Shown here piece by piece: positions 1 through 6,580 of a stretch of 9,901 bases of DNA (within the stretch, counting starts at the first letter, position 1; each line of letters starts with the position of its first letter). Made by a program: the position numbers and the translations under genes. Source of the DNA: Nitrospirota bacterium (lineage in GTDB: Bacteria > Nitrospirota > 9FT-COMBO-42-15 > HDB-SIOI813); NCBI GenBank assembly GCA_016214375.1, contig JACROQ010000129.1:1-9901 (forward strand), in the 5' to 3' direction. The notes under the pieces were generated by a model, which made no database searches, was not told where the DNA came from, and saw only the letters and a list, made by a program, of their open reading frames with translations.

Positions 1-11
1 GCTACATATAG

Positions 12-31
12 CCTGTCTTCAGGAAGACGGG
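12..31 (-). terminator. Possible hairpin terminator after truA
   Basis: Nine-base arms (CCTGTCTTC and GAAGACGGG on the plus strand) face each other across AG, directly beyond the truA stop codon. In the truA direction one pair is a C-A mismatch, and no run of U follows. Any termination would therefore be weak or need help. The rest of bases 1-32 shows no gene. Confidence 0.3.
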
Positions 32-32
32 G

Positions 33-869
33 TTAAAATACATCATCATATATTACACTGAGTAAAACTAATCCCTGAGGTGGGGCAATAGGTCCAGCAT
101 AACGACGGTCCTTCTTTTCTAGGATCTCCCTGACATCAGATGGTTTAAATCTCCCCCTCCCCACATCATTCAATGTCCCTATAATATTTCGGACCATGTG
201 CTGCAGGTAGGATCTGGCCTTCAGGGTGAAAAGGATCATAGTCGCATTGCAGGGCATCCTATTCAGCGGGATTAGAAAATCCCGCCTGATTTGGGGCATG
301 GCACTTTCTTGTCCTGCTGTTGCCGTAAGCTGTGTATAAGTGATTTCCAGCCGGTCTAATGTACGTACCGGTGATTTTGCAACACACTCCGATGCCCTGA
401 AAGAGGAGAAGTCGTGTGTCCCGATGAGATATCCGGAGGCCTCCTGCATGGCAGGGATGTTCAGGGGCTGTCTTACATGCCATACATAGTTTCTAAGAAA
501 GGGAGCCCGCTGTTCAGAGGTTAATATCGTATACTGATACACCTTGCTCTTGGCACTGTATCTCGCATGAAATTCCGGGGGGACATACTCTGCGCTCCTG
601 ATGACGATATCCGGGGGGACGAGTGAATTGATGGCCTTTACCCATGAGGATTCCGTCAGTTTTAAGGAGCTCCTGAAGTTGGCCACCTGACCTGCAGCAT
701 GGACTCCGGCATCGGTGCGGCCTGCCCCGAATAGAGTAGCAGGTTGTTTCGTGATGCGGGCAAGCGCCTCTTCCAGTGTCCCCTGGATGGTTGGCAGACC
801 GGCCTGTCTCTGCCAGCCGTGAAAGTTTGTTCCATCATATTCTAAGAGGAGCCTTACGTTATAGGTCAT
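33..869 (-). CDS. truA: tRNA pseudouridine(38-40) synthase TruA
   Basis: TruA turns uridines 38-40 of the tRNA anticodon arm into pseudouridine in the cytoplasm. The 278-residue length is near the family's usual 250-280. The family-defining GRTDAGVHA motif holds the catalytic aspartate (about D53). The N-terminal EYDGTNFHGWQRQ and the later YLQHMVRNIIGTL are also typical, so the call is firm. I chose the ATG at 869 because the protein then begins MTYNVRLLLEYDG, as most homologues do. An in-frame TTG at 878 would add three residues. Neither start has a clear Shine-Dalgarno sequence. The amidase stop codon lies 11 bases upstream, so translation probably depends on coupling to the amidase gene. 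The pair forms a short minus-strand operon. The proteins are functionally unrelated, so the link looks like housekeeping packing. Confidence 0.95.
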   Translation of the reverse strand: MTYNVRLLLEYDGTNFHGWQRQAGLPTIQGTLEEALARITKQPATLFGAGRTDAGVHAAGQVANFRSSLKLTESSWVKAINSLVPPDIVIRSAEYVPPEFHARYSAKSKVYQYTILTSEQRAPFLRNYVWHVRQPLNIPAMQEASGYLIGTHDFSSFRASECVAKSPVRTLDRLEITYTQLTATAGQESAMPQIRRDFLIPLNRMPCNATMILFTLKARSYLQHMVRNIIGTLNDVGRGRFKPSDVREILEKKDRRYAGPIAPPQGLVLLSVIYDDVF

Positions 870-880
870 GGTCGGCAAGG

Positions 881-2035
881 CTATCGTCGGATAGGGGTAT
901 TTGCTGCCTCTCCAGGTTGGGCTAACATGGAAGTGGACTGCACGTATTTCTTTATCCCCTCAAAGATGGCCTCAGCAATCACCTGGCGATATCCCCCTTC
1001 TGCCAGCAACCGCTCTTCCTCAGGATTGCTGATAAAAGAGATCTCCGCAAGGATACTCGGCATCTTAGCATTCACAAGGACATAGAACGGCGCCTGTTTG
1101 ACACCGTGATCAACAGACTTATAGCGGGGTTCCAGTTTCTCTATGATATTGGCCTGGACATAGTGGGCCAGCCTCAATGATTCCTCCTTTTTAGCCGTCG
1201 TCAGCAGGTCGGTCAATATGAATTGAAGATCATCTGAGGACTTATTCCTGGGGGCGCTGTTTTCCCGCAGGGCTGCATCCATAGCATCCTTATCTGTAGC
1301 CCTGCCCAGGAGGTAGGTCTCTACGCCCTTAGCCTCCTTCCTCCTGCTCGAATTGGCATGAATGGATATGAACAGGTCAGCGTCCTTTGCGTTGGCAATC
1401 GCCGTCCGTTCCTCCAGTGGGATGAAGATGTCCTCTTCCCTTGTCATGATCACATGGGCGCCGAGTCTCTCCTTAATCAGCCCTCTCAGACGGAGTCCCA
1501 CATCCAGCACAATCTCCTTCTCCATCAGATCGTGTCTGCCGATGGCCCCCGGGTCTTTGCCCCCGTGTCCCGGATCGATGACGATGGTGCGGGTTACCGG
1601 ACTGTCAGGCCTTTGGGATGCAGGGGTCTTTTTAGAGATATCGACCACGAGTCTGTCCGGAGAGGTCAGCGGAAAGACCTTATAGTCTACGGCACTGTTC
1701 AATTCTATCACGATACGCACAGTCTCTTTATCGTGTTGTCCGGTTCTCACCTGCTTTATAACCCCGTCCCCGATCTCTATGGGGGCGATAGGGGATGCCA
1801 CAGACGTATGATCCAGGTCTATATACACCCGGTCAGGATTATGGAGATAGCTCTCAGCAAATACCGCCGGGCTGCTAAGTTCAAGGACGATCCGCAGGGA
1901 ATCCTGATCCGGACGGTAGCGGACGGCATTCAGGACAGCCGGCGGTGTCTCAACAGGTCCTCCTGCAATGGGAGAGGGGAGGGGGGAAAAAGCGAATATC
2001 AGTAAAAATAGTGTCATGCGGCCGTATCTTCGCAT
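881..2035 (-). CDS. N-acetylmuramoyl-L-alanine amidase (AmiC-like, AMIN + Amidase_3)
   Basis: A zinc amidase that cleaves the bond between N-acetylmuramic acid and the stem peptide of peptidoglycan, usually in the periplasm during cell separation. The 384-residue protein starts with a hydrophobic signal segment (about residues 7-25). An AMIN domain follows (about 34-135), which in characterised homologues directs septal localisation. The catalytic Amidase_3 domain runs from about 149 to 366. Visible zinc ligands are H157 (DPGHGG), E172 and H226 (SIHANS); the catalytic Glu is E331 (ILAEISFISN). All expected active-site residues are present. The start could be ATG 2035 or ATG 2017 (MTLFLL); both leave a signal peptide and neither has a clear ribosome site. 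No LytM/EnvC activator gene is nearby. The gene leads a two-gene operon with truA. Confidence 0.93.
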   Translation of the reverse strand: MRRYGRMTLFLLIFAFSPLPSPIAGGPVETPPAVLNAVRYRPDQDSLRIVLELSSPAVFAESYLHNPDRVYIDLDHTSVASPIAPIEIGDGVIKQVRTGQHDKETVRIVIELNSAVDYKVFPLTSPDRLVVDISKKTPASQRPDSPVTRTIVIDPGHGGKDPGAIGRHDLMEKEIVLDVGLRLRGLIKERLGAHVIMTREEDIFIPLEERTAIANAKDADLFISIHANSSRRKEAKGVETYLLGRATDKDAMDAALRENSAPRNKSSDDLQFILTDLLTTAKKEESLRLAHYVQANIIEKLEPRYKSVDHGVKQAPFYVLVNAKMPSILAEISFISNPEEERLLAEGGYRQVIAEAIFEGIKKYVQSTSMLAQPGEAANTPIRR

Positions 2036-2039
2036 GTCT

Positions 2040-2070
2040 ATTAATTAATATAAAAGTCGGGTCTTGTCAA
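2040..2070 (-). promoter_or_regulatory. Possible promoter for the amidase-truA operon
   Basis: A perfect TTGACA lies on the minus strand (plus positions 2065-2070). The best -10 candidate, ATTAAT (plus 2040-2045), needs a 19-base spacer, which is long, so the match is only moderate. The surrounding AT-rich stretch, including the self-complementary ATTAATTAAT at 2040-2049, would favour melting. The -10 would end only 4 bases before the ATG at 2035, too close for normal initiation there. If the promoter is used, the ATG at 2017 is the likelier start. Confidence 0.3.
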
Positions 2071-2142
2071 CATGAAATAAAGAATCCTCATTATCCCTCC
2101 CTGTTCGGGGCTACTCTGACCTTTGACATCTCAAGAAAATCC

Positions 2143-2171
2143 TTGACCTTATATACCTGCAGGTTTAAAAT
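2143..2171 (+). promoter_or_regulatory. Sigma70-like promoter P1 of the tat-mob operon
   Basis: TTGACC (2143-2148), a 17-base spacer and TAAAAT (2166-2171) match 10 of 12 consensus positions at ideal spacing. It is the more upstream of two candidates facing tatA. A transcript would start near 2178 and have a leader of about 48 bases. Confidence 0.55.
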
Positions 2172-2173
2172 AT

Positions 2174-2202
2174 TTCACGTATAGAGGGAAAAGGATTATA
2201 AT
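2174..2202 (+). promoter_or_regulatory. Sigma70-like promoter P2 of the tat-mob operon
   Basis: TTCACG (2174-2179), a 17-base spacer and a perfect TATAAT (2197-2202) again match 10 of 12 positions. The start would be near 2209, just ahead of the strong AAGGAGG ribosome site at 2211-2217. P1 and P2 lie end to end, so they could be alternatives under different conditions, or only one may be used. Confidence 0.5.
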
Positions 2203-2225
2203 GTCCTGAGAAGGAGGGTCATACG

Positions 2226-2417
2226 ATGGGTAACTTAGGGATCCCGGAGCTTTTAATAATCCTTGTGATTGTCATGATCATCTTTGGTGTGGGGAAGCTT
2301 TCACAGATCGGGGAGGGACTGGGCAAGGCCATTAGCGGATTTAAACGTGGCCTGTCGGAGGGCTCCAAGATCGAAGATGTGAAGCAGGAGAATGAAAAGA
2401 AGGAAAAGGGGGGTTAA
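2226..2417 (+). CDS. tatA: Twin-arginine translocase subunit TatA
   Basis: A small single-span membrane protein that oligomerises to let folded Tat substrates cross the inner membrane. At 63 residues it is within the TatA/TatE range. The membrane helix covers about residues 7-20 with Glu at position 8, followed by the FG hinge (F20-G21) that marks TatA rather than TatB. An amphipathic helix follows (about 23-43, with GKLSQIGEGLGKAISGFK) and then a charged tail. The AAGGAGG site at 2211-2217 stands 8 bases before the ATG and fixes the start. It is the first gene of the long plus-strand operon. No tatC lies in the window, so the receptor must be encoded elsewhere. Confidence 0.93.
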   Translation: MGNLGIPELLIILVIVMIIFGVGKLSQIGEGLGKAISGFKRGLSEGSKIEDVKQENEKKEKGG

Positions 2418-2432
2418 TCCCCGGGGTGTAGA

Positions 2433-2675
2433 ATGTTTGGTATTGGGACGCCGGAACTGATACTCATCATTATCATTGCCTTGCTGGTCATCGGGCCTAA
2501 GGAATTGCCGAAGATCGGCAGAGATCTGGGAAAGGCATTCAGGAGCTTTCAACGGGCAGCGGATGATGTCAAGGAGAGCATCACCAAAGGGATAGAAGAT
2601 GCAGGCAAAGGGGTGGACCATGCGCTCAACGAAGAGCAGAAGGATCAAGAGGAGCATAGGACCGGCAAAGAATAA
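2433..2675 (+). CDS. tatB: Tat translocase subunit, TatB-like (TatA/B family)
   Basis: A second TatA/B-family protein, 80 residues long. The membrane helix is about residues 5-20 with Glu8, and it is followed by a GP hinge (G21-P22), as in TatB. The amphipathic helix (about 24-50, PKELPKIGRDLGKAFRSF) and charged tail are longer than in the upstream tatA. TatB normally joins TatC to form the receptor that binds the twin-arginine signal peptide. The GPKELPKIGR stretch also occurs in TatA proteins of lineages with one dual-function TatA, so TatB versus TatA is not settled. The gene lies 15 bases after tatA, with a weak GGGGTG ribosome site. Its last 56 bases overlap the next gene. Confidence 0.85.
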   Translation: MFGIGTPELILIIIIALLVIGPKELPKIGRDLGKAFRSFQRAADDVKESITKGIEDAGKGVDHALNEEQKDQEEHRTGKE

Positions 2676-3024
2676 TATCTCTGTCCGTGTAAAGCTATGG
2701 CTGGAGATCAGCGGAGAACCATTCTTTGGCAAGGGGAGGGTTCAGTTGCTGAAAGGGATCGATCAATACGGGTCGATTAATAAGGCGGCCAAGGCGGCTA
2801 AGATTCCTTACCGAAGGGCCTGGAGTTATCTTCATATGATGGAGAATCGTCTTGGGATTAAGATGATGAACACGCAGGTTGGCGGCGCCAACGGGGGCGG
2901 GACTCAGCTTTCAAAGGAGGCAAAGGAGCTTCTCTGCCGGTATGAGCAGATATCGTCACACCTGGAAGGATTTGTGGAGAAGGAGTTCGCAGATTTTTTA
3001 TGGACCATGCGTTATGCGATATAG
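2620..3024 (+). CDS. ModE-like winged-helix regulator, DNA-binding domain only
   Basis: The core, from about residue 24 (KLWLEISGEPFFGKGRVQLL) through the HTH (about 41-85, SINKAAKAAKIPYRRAWSYL), matches the LysR-type winged-helix N-terminal domain of ModE, the molybdate-responsive regulator. The protein is about 134 residues, half the length of E. coli ModE, and has no C-terminal molybdate-binding Mop/TOBE domains. It therefore probably cannot bind molybdate in the classical way. I chose the ATG at 2620 because AAAGGGG (2607-2613) stands 6 bases ahead; ATG 2599 would add seven residues. Both overlap the end of the tatB-like gene in another frame, which implies coupled translation. Its position in front of the mob/moe genes supports a role in molybdenum metabolism. 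A ModE-box-like dyad overlaps its stop codon. Confidence 0.85.
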   Translation: MRSTKSRRIKRSIGPAKNNISVRVKLWLEISGEPFFGKGRVQLLKGIDQYGSINKAAKAAKIPYRRAWSYLHMMENRLGIKMMNTQVGGANGGGTQLSKEAKELLCRYEQISSHLEGFVEKEFADFLWTMRYAI

Positions 3025-3032
3025 CATAACGC
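3009..3032 (+). promoter_or_regulatory. ModE-box-like perfect dyad upstream of mobB
   Basis: Arms GCGTTATGC (3009-3017) and GCATAACGC (3024-3032) form a perfect 9-bp inverted repeat around GATATA. The outer CGTTAT...ATAACG halves resemble the known E. coli ModE operator, though the inner spacing is 10 rather than 12 bases. The dyad covers the regulator's stop codon and lies 25 bases before the mobB start. As RNA it would be a stable hairpin, but no U-tract follows, so a terminator is unlikely. Confidence 0.5.
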
Positions 3033-3057
3033 CCTTCGCAGATATAGTACCAGGTAT

Positions 3058-3606
3058 ATGGGCAGGCCCATGAGGACCATCCCTGTTTTATGTTTTGTAG
3101 GGGCGTCCAACAGCGGCAAGACGACCCTGATTGAAAAGGTGATCAGGGTACTTACGATCCAGGGGTATCAGGTGGCCACTGTGAAACATACCCACAAGAC
3201 ATTTGCGATAGATACAGAGGGAAAGGATAGCTGGAGACACAGGGCCGCAGGGGTAAAGACCGTCATCCTTTCATCGTCCGCGCAATTTGCTGTCCTATCC
3301 GGCACAAAAGAGGAATTGACGATCGAAGACATATTGCGGAGATTTGTGGATGATATCGACATAATGATTGTAGAGGGTTTTAAACGGGATCAGTATCCAA
3401 AGATCGAGGTGCACAGGGGAGGCGTGTCAAAAGAGCTATTGTGCCTGAATGACCCGTCGGTAATAGCCTTAGCCTCGGATGAGGCGGCCCGTCTTCGGAT
3501 TTCGGGGATTCCGGTGCCGGATATCCCGATACTGGATATCAACGATGCTGAAGGGATATCCAATTTGATTGAGGAGAGATTTTTAAAAAGGAGGGCGAAC
3601 CTATGA
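3058..3606 (+). CDS. mobB: Molybdopterin-guanine dinucleotide biosynthesis adapter MobB
   Basis: A P-loop GTPase that assists MobA in forming the guanine dinucleotide molybdenum cofactor. It binds GTP and is thought to help deliver the cofactor. At 182 residues it is the usual size. The Walker A motif GASNSGKTTL is at residues 15-24. The family's HTHK (about 44-47), DSWRHRAAG (57-65) and VEGFK (104-108) segments are all present. The start may be ATG 3058 or ATG 3070 (MRTIPVLCFVG), and each has only a poor ribosome site. The gene begins just after the ModE-box-like dyad. Its stop codon overlaps the next start as ATGA, so it is translationally coupled to the mog/moaB-family gene. Confidence 0.92.
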   Translation: MGRPMRTIPVLCFVGASNSGKTTLIEKVIRVLTIQGYQVATVKHTHKTFAIDTEGKDSWRHRAAGVKTVILSSSAQFAVLSGTKEELTIEDILRRFVDDIDIMIVEGFKRDQYPKIEVHRGGVSKELLCLNDPSVIALASDEAARLRISGIPVPDIPILDINDAEGISNLIEERFLKRRANL

Positions 3607-4091
3607 TTAATGTGGCGGTATTGACCATGAGCGATAAGGGCTCAAGGGGGGAAAGGGTGGATGAGAGCGGGAGGCTGATATGCGAGATGGTCAAGGACAT
3701 ATCCGGCAAGGTGGTGGCGCATGAGATCATTCCGGATGATCAGAAGATCATTGAAGAGAAGTTAAAACATTTTGCAGATACCCTGAGGGTAGATCTGATC
3801 ATCACCACCGGCGGGACCGGCGTCAGCCCCAGGGATGTGACGCCGGATGCCACGAGGAATGTGCTTGAAAAGGAGATACCCGGGCTTGCGGAGATCATGA
3901 GGGCCGAGGGGTGCAAAAAAACAATCAGGGCGGCGATATCGCGGGGCCTCGTGGGTATCAGAAGCGGCGCACTGATTGTCAATTTACCGGGCAGCCCCAA
4001 GGGTGTGGTGGAGGGCCTGGGGGTGATCCTCTCCACGATTCCCCATGTCCTCGAAAAGCTGCACGGGGATGACTCGGATTGCGGACGGTGA
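3603..4091 (+). CDS. Molybdopterin adenylyltransferase family protein (Mog/MoaB)
   Basis: This family adenylylates molybdopterin before MoeA inserts molybdate. Within its 162 residues are the nucleotide/cofactor-site motifs TTGGTG (68-73), RDVTPDA (77-83) and NLPGSP (127-132), plus the opening VLTMSDKGSRGERVDESG. Size and motifs fit both Mog and MoaB. Because MoeA is encoded nearby as a separate protein, an adenylyltransferase role is likely, but the two cannot be told apart by reading alone. The strong AGGAGG site at the end of mobB and the ATGA overlap set the start. Its stop is 10 bases before the preferred mobA start. Confidence 0.9.
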   Translation: MINVAVLTMSDKGSRGERVDESGRLICEMVKDISGKVVAHEIIPDDQKIIEEKLKHFADTLRVDLIITTGGTGVSPRDVTPDATRNVLEKEIPGLAEIMRAEGCKKTIRAAISRGLVGIRSGALIVNLPGSPKGVVEGLGVILSTIPHVLEKLHGDDSDCGR

Positions 4092-4101
4092 CGGGCGCCT
4101 G

Positions 4102-4731
4102 ATGACAGGGGTTATCCTGACAGGGGGAAAGAGCAGCCGCATGGGGCAGGAGAAGGCCCTGATGCCGGTAGGGGGTGTGCCGGTCTTCCGCCGGATACTC
4201 GATCTGTTTGAGAAGTTATTTGATGAGGTACTGATTGTCACAGACAGGGAAGGGAGATTCGCCGGTTACGGATACCCGGAGGTGGTGGACCTGATCCCGG
4301 ACCGCGGCCCTCTCGGGGGTGTGTATACAGGGTTGCACTATGCGGGATCATCCCCGATCTTTGCGGTCTCCTGTGATCTCCCCTTTGTCCATGTATCGGC
4401 GGTAGAACTCATCATGAAGGAGGCCGTCACTCATGACATCGTAGTGCCGGACATTGATGGGAGGCTCCATCCCCTTCATGCAACATACAGCAGGAGATGT
4501 ATGCCTTATCTCCTGGAGCGGATCGGGAATAATCGTCTGAACATCACAGGATTTATTAATGAAGTGCAGGGGCTCTCCATTAAGAGGGTATCTGCGGGGG
4601 AGTGGGTAAAGGAAGACCCTGAGTTCAGATCGCTGTTTAATATGAATACAATAGACGATTGGAATAAGGCCAATGAGCTGGCAGAGGCAGGAAGGAGGGA
4701 CAAACCATGCGCCCAATCGAAGAGGCACTGA
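4102..4731 (+). CDS. mobA: Molybdenum cofactor guanylyltransferase MobA
   Basis: MobA transfers GMP from GTP to the molybdenum-bound pterin, making the MGD cofactor used by DMSO reductase-family enzymes (nitrate reductases, formate dehydrogenases and others). The signature LTGGKSSRMGQEKAL (6-20) is the GTP-binding loop; GPLGG (69-73), the metal-binding CDLPF (91-95), HPLHATY (123-129) and the late FNMNTIDDW (179-187) complete the set. I chose ATG 4102 because the protein then begins MTGVILTGG, like its relatives, and has 209 residues. ATG 4045 and 4069 would overlap the mog/moaB gene and add unmatched residues. Its 3' end overlaps moeA by 25 bases. Its presence implies that the organism makes an MGD-type enzyme, none of which is in view. 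Confidence 0.92.
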   Translation: MTGVILTGGKSSRMGQEKALMPVGGVPVFRRILDLFEKLFDEVLIVTDREGRFAGYGYPEVVDLIPDRGPLGGVYTGLHYAGSSPIFAVSCDLPFVHVSAVELIMKEAVTHDIVVPDIDGRLHPLHATYSRRCMPYLLERIGNNRLNITGFINEVQGLSIKRVSAGEWVKEDPEFRSLFNMNTIDDWNKANELAEAGRRDKPCAQSKRH

Positions 4732-5933
4732 AGGTGGTTTTGGAGAGTATCAGGGTACTTGGAACAGAGAGGGTCCCGCTGCAGGATTCTGATGGAAGGA
4801 TATTGGCTGAGGACATCTACAGCCGGATATATCTCCCGCCATGGGACAACTCTGCAATGGACGGCTATGCCCTGAAATGGGAGGAGATCAGAGAGGCCTC
4901 ACAGGATCGGCCGGTGAGGCTGCGTATTACCGATGAGGTCCGCGCCGGCGCCATGCCGTCGAAATCAGTCCATAGTGGAGAGGCGATCAGGATCATGACC
5001 GGCGCGCCGGTGCCGGAAGGGACAGACACGGTGGTGCGGGTTGAGGACACAAAGTCGGAAGGGGATGGGGTCAGTATATTCCGTTCGGGAAAGAAGGGGG
5101 AGAATATCAGGAAGAAGGGGGAGAATGTCAGGAGGGGGGATACGGTTTTAAAAACAGGCACCTCTATCGGTCCTGGTCAGTTGGGGGCGATGGCGATGGT
5201 GGGAAAGTCCATTGTTACTGTCTATAGAAGACCAACCGTCATGGTAATGTCCACCGGCGATGAGCTGGCGGATCTGGACGAAGAGATTACAGAGAATAAG
5301 ATCCCGAACAGCAACAGCTATGCTGTGGCGTCTCAGGTTATTGAGGCCGGGGGCATCCCGCACATCCTCGGCATTGCACGGGATACAAGGGAGAGTCTCA
5401 GGGAAAAGATAGGTCAGGGGCTTGCCGGGGATATGCTGCTTGTCTCAGGGGGTGTTTCAGCCGGCGAGTATGATTTTGTGAAGGATATATTGAAGGAGTA
5501 CGGGATTGATATGAAGTTCTGGAGTGTGGGGATAAAACCAGGCCACCCGCTCGCCTTCGGATTGGTGGGAGGGAGACCGATATTCGGCCTCCCCGGAAAC
5601 CCGGTCTCCACGATGGTAACATTCGAGGTGTTTGCACGGCCGGCGCTTCTTAAGATGGGGGGACACTCATCCATCTTCAGACCCTTAGTGGATGCGGTCG
5701 TTGAAGAGGAGTTTCATGACCGGCCCGGCCGGACCCATTTTGTCCGGGCTGTTGTCAGATATAAAGAGGGAAGGTATCTTGTCAGGTCTACAGGGACCCA
5801 GGGGAGTGGTGTGCTGATGTCAATGGCATACGCCAACAGTTTCATGGTCCTTCCGCCGGATAAAGAGAAGGTCCTGCCCGGCGAGGTGGTGAAGGTGCAG
5901 TTGTTAGGGCGGCCTGTTGAGTATGGGTCGTAA
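4707..5933 (+). CDS. moeA: Molybdopterin molybdenumtransferase MoeA
   Basis: MoeA inserts molybdate into adenylylated molybdopterin. The protein has 408 residues, a typical length, with all domains: MDGYA (51-55, key Asp52), the MTGAPVPEGTDTVV block (97-110), STGDEL (182-187), SGGVSAGEYD (247-256), KPGHPLAFG (277-285), GLPGNPVS (294-301) and the C-terminal domain. GGAAGGAGGG-type sequence before the ATG at 4707 gives a strong ribosome site inside mobA. At 138-140 the sequence reads GEN where E. coli and gephyrin have an Asp at the third position (by eye), and this falls in a 21-bp tandem DNA repeat (5091-5132). The rest looks intact, so I treat it as functional with one doubtful residue. Confidence 0.94.
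   Translation: MRPIEEALKVVLESIRVLGTERVPLQDSDGRILAEDIYSRIYLPPWDNSAMDGYALKWEEIREASQDRPVRLRITDEVRAGAMPSKSVHSGEAIRIMTGAPVPEGTDTVVRVEDTKSEGDGVSIFRSGKKGENIRKKGENVRRGDTVLKTGTSIGPGQLGAMAMVGKSIVTVYRRPTVMVMSTGDELADLDEEITENKIPNSNSYAVASQVIEAGGIPHILGIARDTRESLREKIGQGLAGDMLLVSGGVSAGEYDFVKDILKEYGIDMKFWSVGIKPGHPLAFGLVGGRPIFGLPGNPVSTMVTFEVFARPALLKMGGHSSIFRPLVDAVVEEEFHDRPGRTHFVRAVVRYKEGRYLVRSTGTQGSGVLMSMAYANSFMVLPPDKEKVLPGEVVKVQLLGRPVEYGS
5091..5132 (+). repeat. Two-copy 21-bp tandem repeat inside moeA
   Basis: Positions 5091-5111 and 5112-5132 are identical in 20 of 21 bases (A/G difference at 5105 and 5126). They encode KKGENIR followed by KKGENVR. The reading frame is kept. The repeat lies in the conserved GENIRxxGED-type loop of MoeA. 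Confidence 0.85.
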
Positions 5934-5944
5934 GGGGGAGCGGG

Positions 5945-6571
5945 ATGCCGGATAACGCGGAACAGGGAGTCAACAGGAGAGAGTTTTTTAAAAGCGCCTT
6001 TGTGGAGATTACAAAGGTTGTCCTCGAATTTTCAGGGGCGAAGGGGGAGAGGAGTCCAAAGAGAAGGAATTATCTCCGCCCCCCGGGGGCTGTGGAGGAG
6101 GGCCTCTTTAACACTCTTTGCACGAGATGTGATGAGTGCATCAAGGTCTGCCCGCACCAGTGCATCCGGGGATCGGATTCAGAGTCAGCTACGGGTGCGA
6201 GGGTGGGCACACCGATTATCAGGCCCCAGGAAGCGGCCTGCAGGCTGTGTCATGACTTCCCCTGTATCACGGCGTGTAAGGATGGCGCACTCAGGCCGGT
6301 CGGGGATATACGGAAGGTAAAGATCGGGGTTGCATTAATCGACAGGAGGAGATGCCTTGACTATACATTTGACTATAGGGGGGCGCAGACCTCTCCCTGT
6401 CAGCAGTGTTACAGTCAGTGCCCTCTGAAGGACGAGGCGATAACCCTTGAAGGATCAGGGCCTGTTGTACAGGCTGAAAAATGTGTCGGCTGCGGGATAT
6501 GTGAGAATGTCTGCCAGACCGTAAACCCTCCCTCTGCTGTAAGGGTATTTCTGATGACAAGGGGTTTTTAA
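5945..6571 (+). CDS. NapG/MauM-like ferredoxin with four [4Fe-4S] clusters
   Basis: A 208-residue electron-transfer protein. Four Cys sets are visible: C59/62/65/69, C99/102/107/111, C137/152/155/159 and C180/183/186/190, each fit for a [4Fe-4S] cluster. This number and order resemble NapG/MauM-type polyferredoxins, which pass electrons from the quinol pool to periplasmic partners. An NRREFFK twin-arginine motif (R11-R12) opens the protein, as in NapG. The following segment (about 17-31) carries Glu and Lys residues and is less hydrophobic than a normal Tat signal, so export is uncertain. A clear AAGGGGGAG site precedes the ATG, 11 bases after moeA. The location behind Moco and Tat genes fits a redox partner of an exported molybdoenzyme. 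A NapF- or HycB-like role is the alternative. Confidence 0.8.
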   Translation: MPDNAEQGVNRREFFKSAFVEITKVVLEFSGAKGERSPKRRNYLRPPGAVEEGLFNTLCTRCDECIKVCPHQCIRGSDSESATGARVGTPIIRPQEAACRLCHDFPCITACKDGALRPVGDIRKVKIGVALIDRRRCLDYTFDYRGAQTSPCQQCYSQCPLKDEAITLEGSGPVVQAEKCVGCGICENVCQTVNPPSAVRVFLMTRGF

Positions 6572-6580
6572 AGAAGGGGC

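Noticed and set aside
1358..2005. Open frame of 215 codons on the plus strand
   Set aside because: It is wholly antisense to the amidase gene, whose domains and catalytic residues are complete; the translation is low-complexity and unlike any family.
2301..2732. Open frame of 143 codons on the minus strand
   Set aside because: It runs antisense through tatA, the tatB-like gene and the regulator, all clear genes; its hydrophobic part is a shadow of the Tat helix codons.
3009..3032. Dyad as a transcription terminator
   Set aside because: The stem is strong but no run of U follows, and genes continue directly on the same strand in the same pathway.
5131..5139. G-rich runs in moeA as further frameshift sites
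   Set aside because: The MoeA frame continues through them and the flanking motifs align normally.
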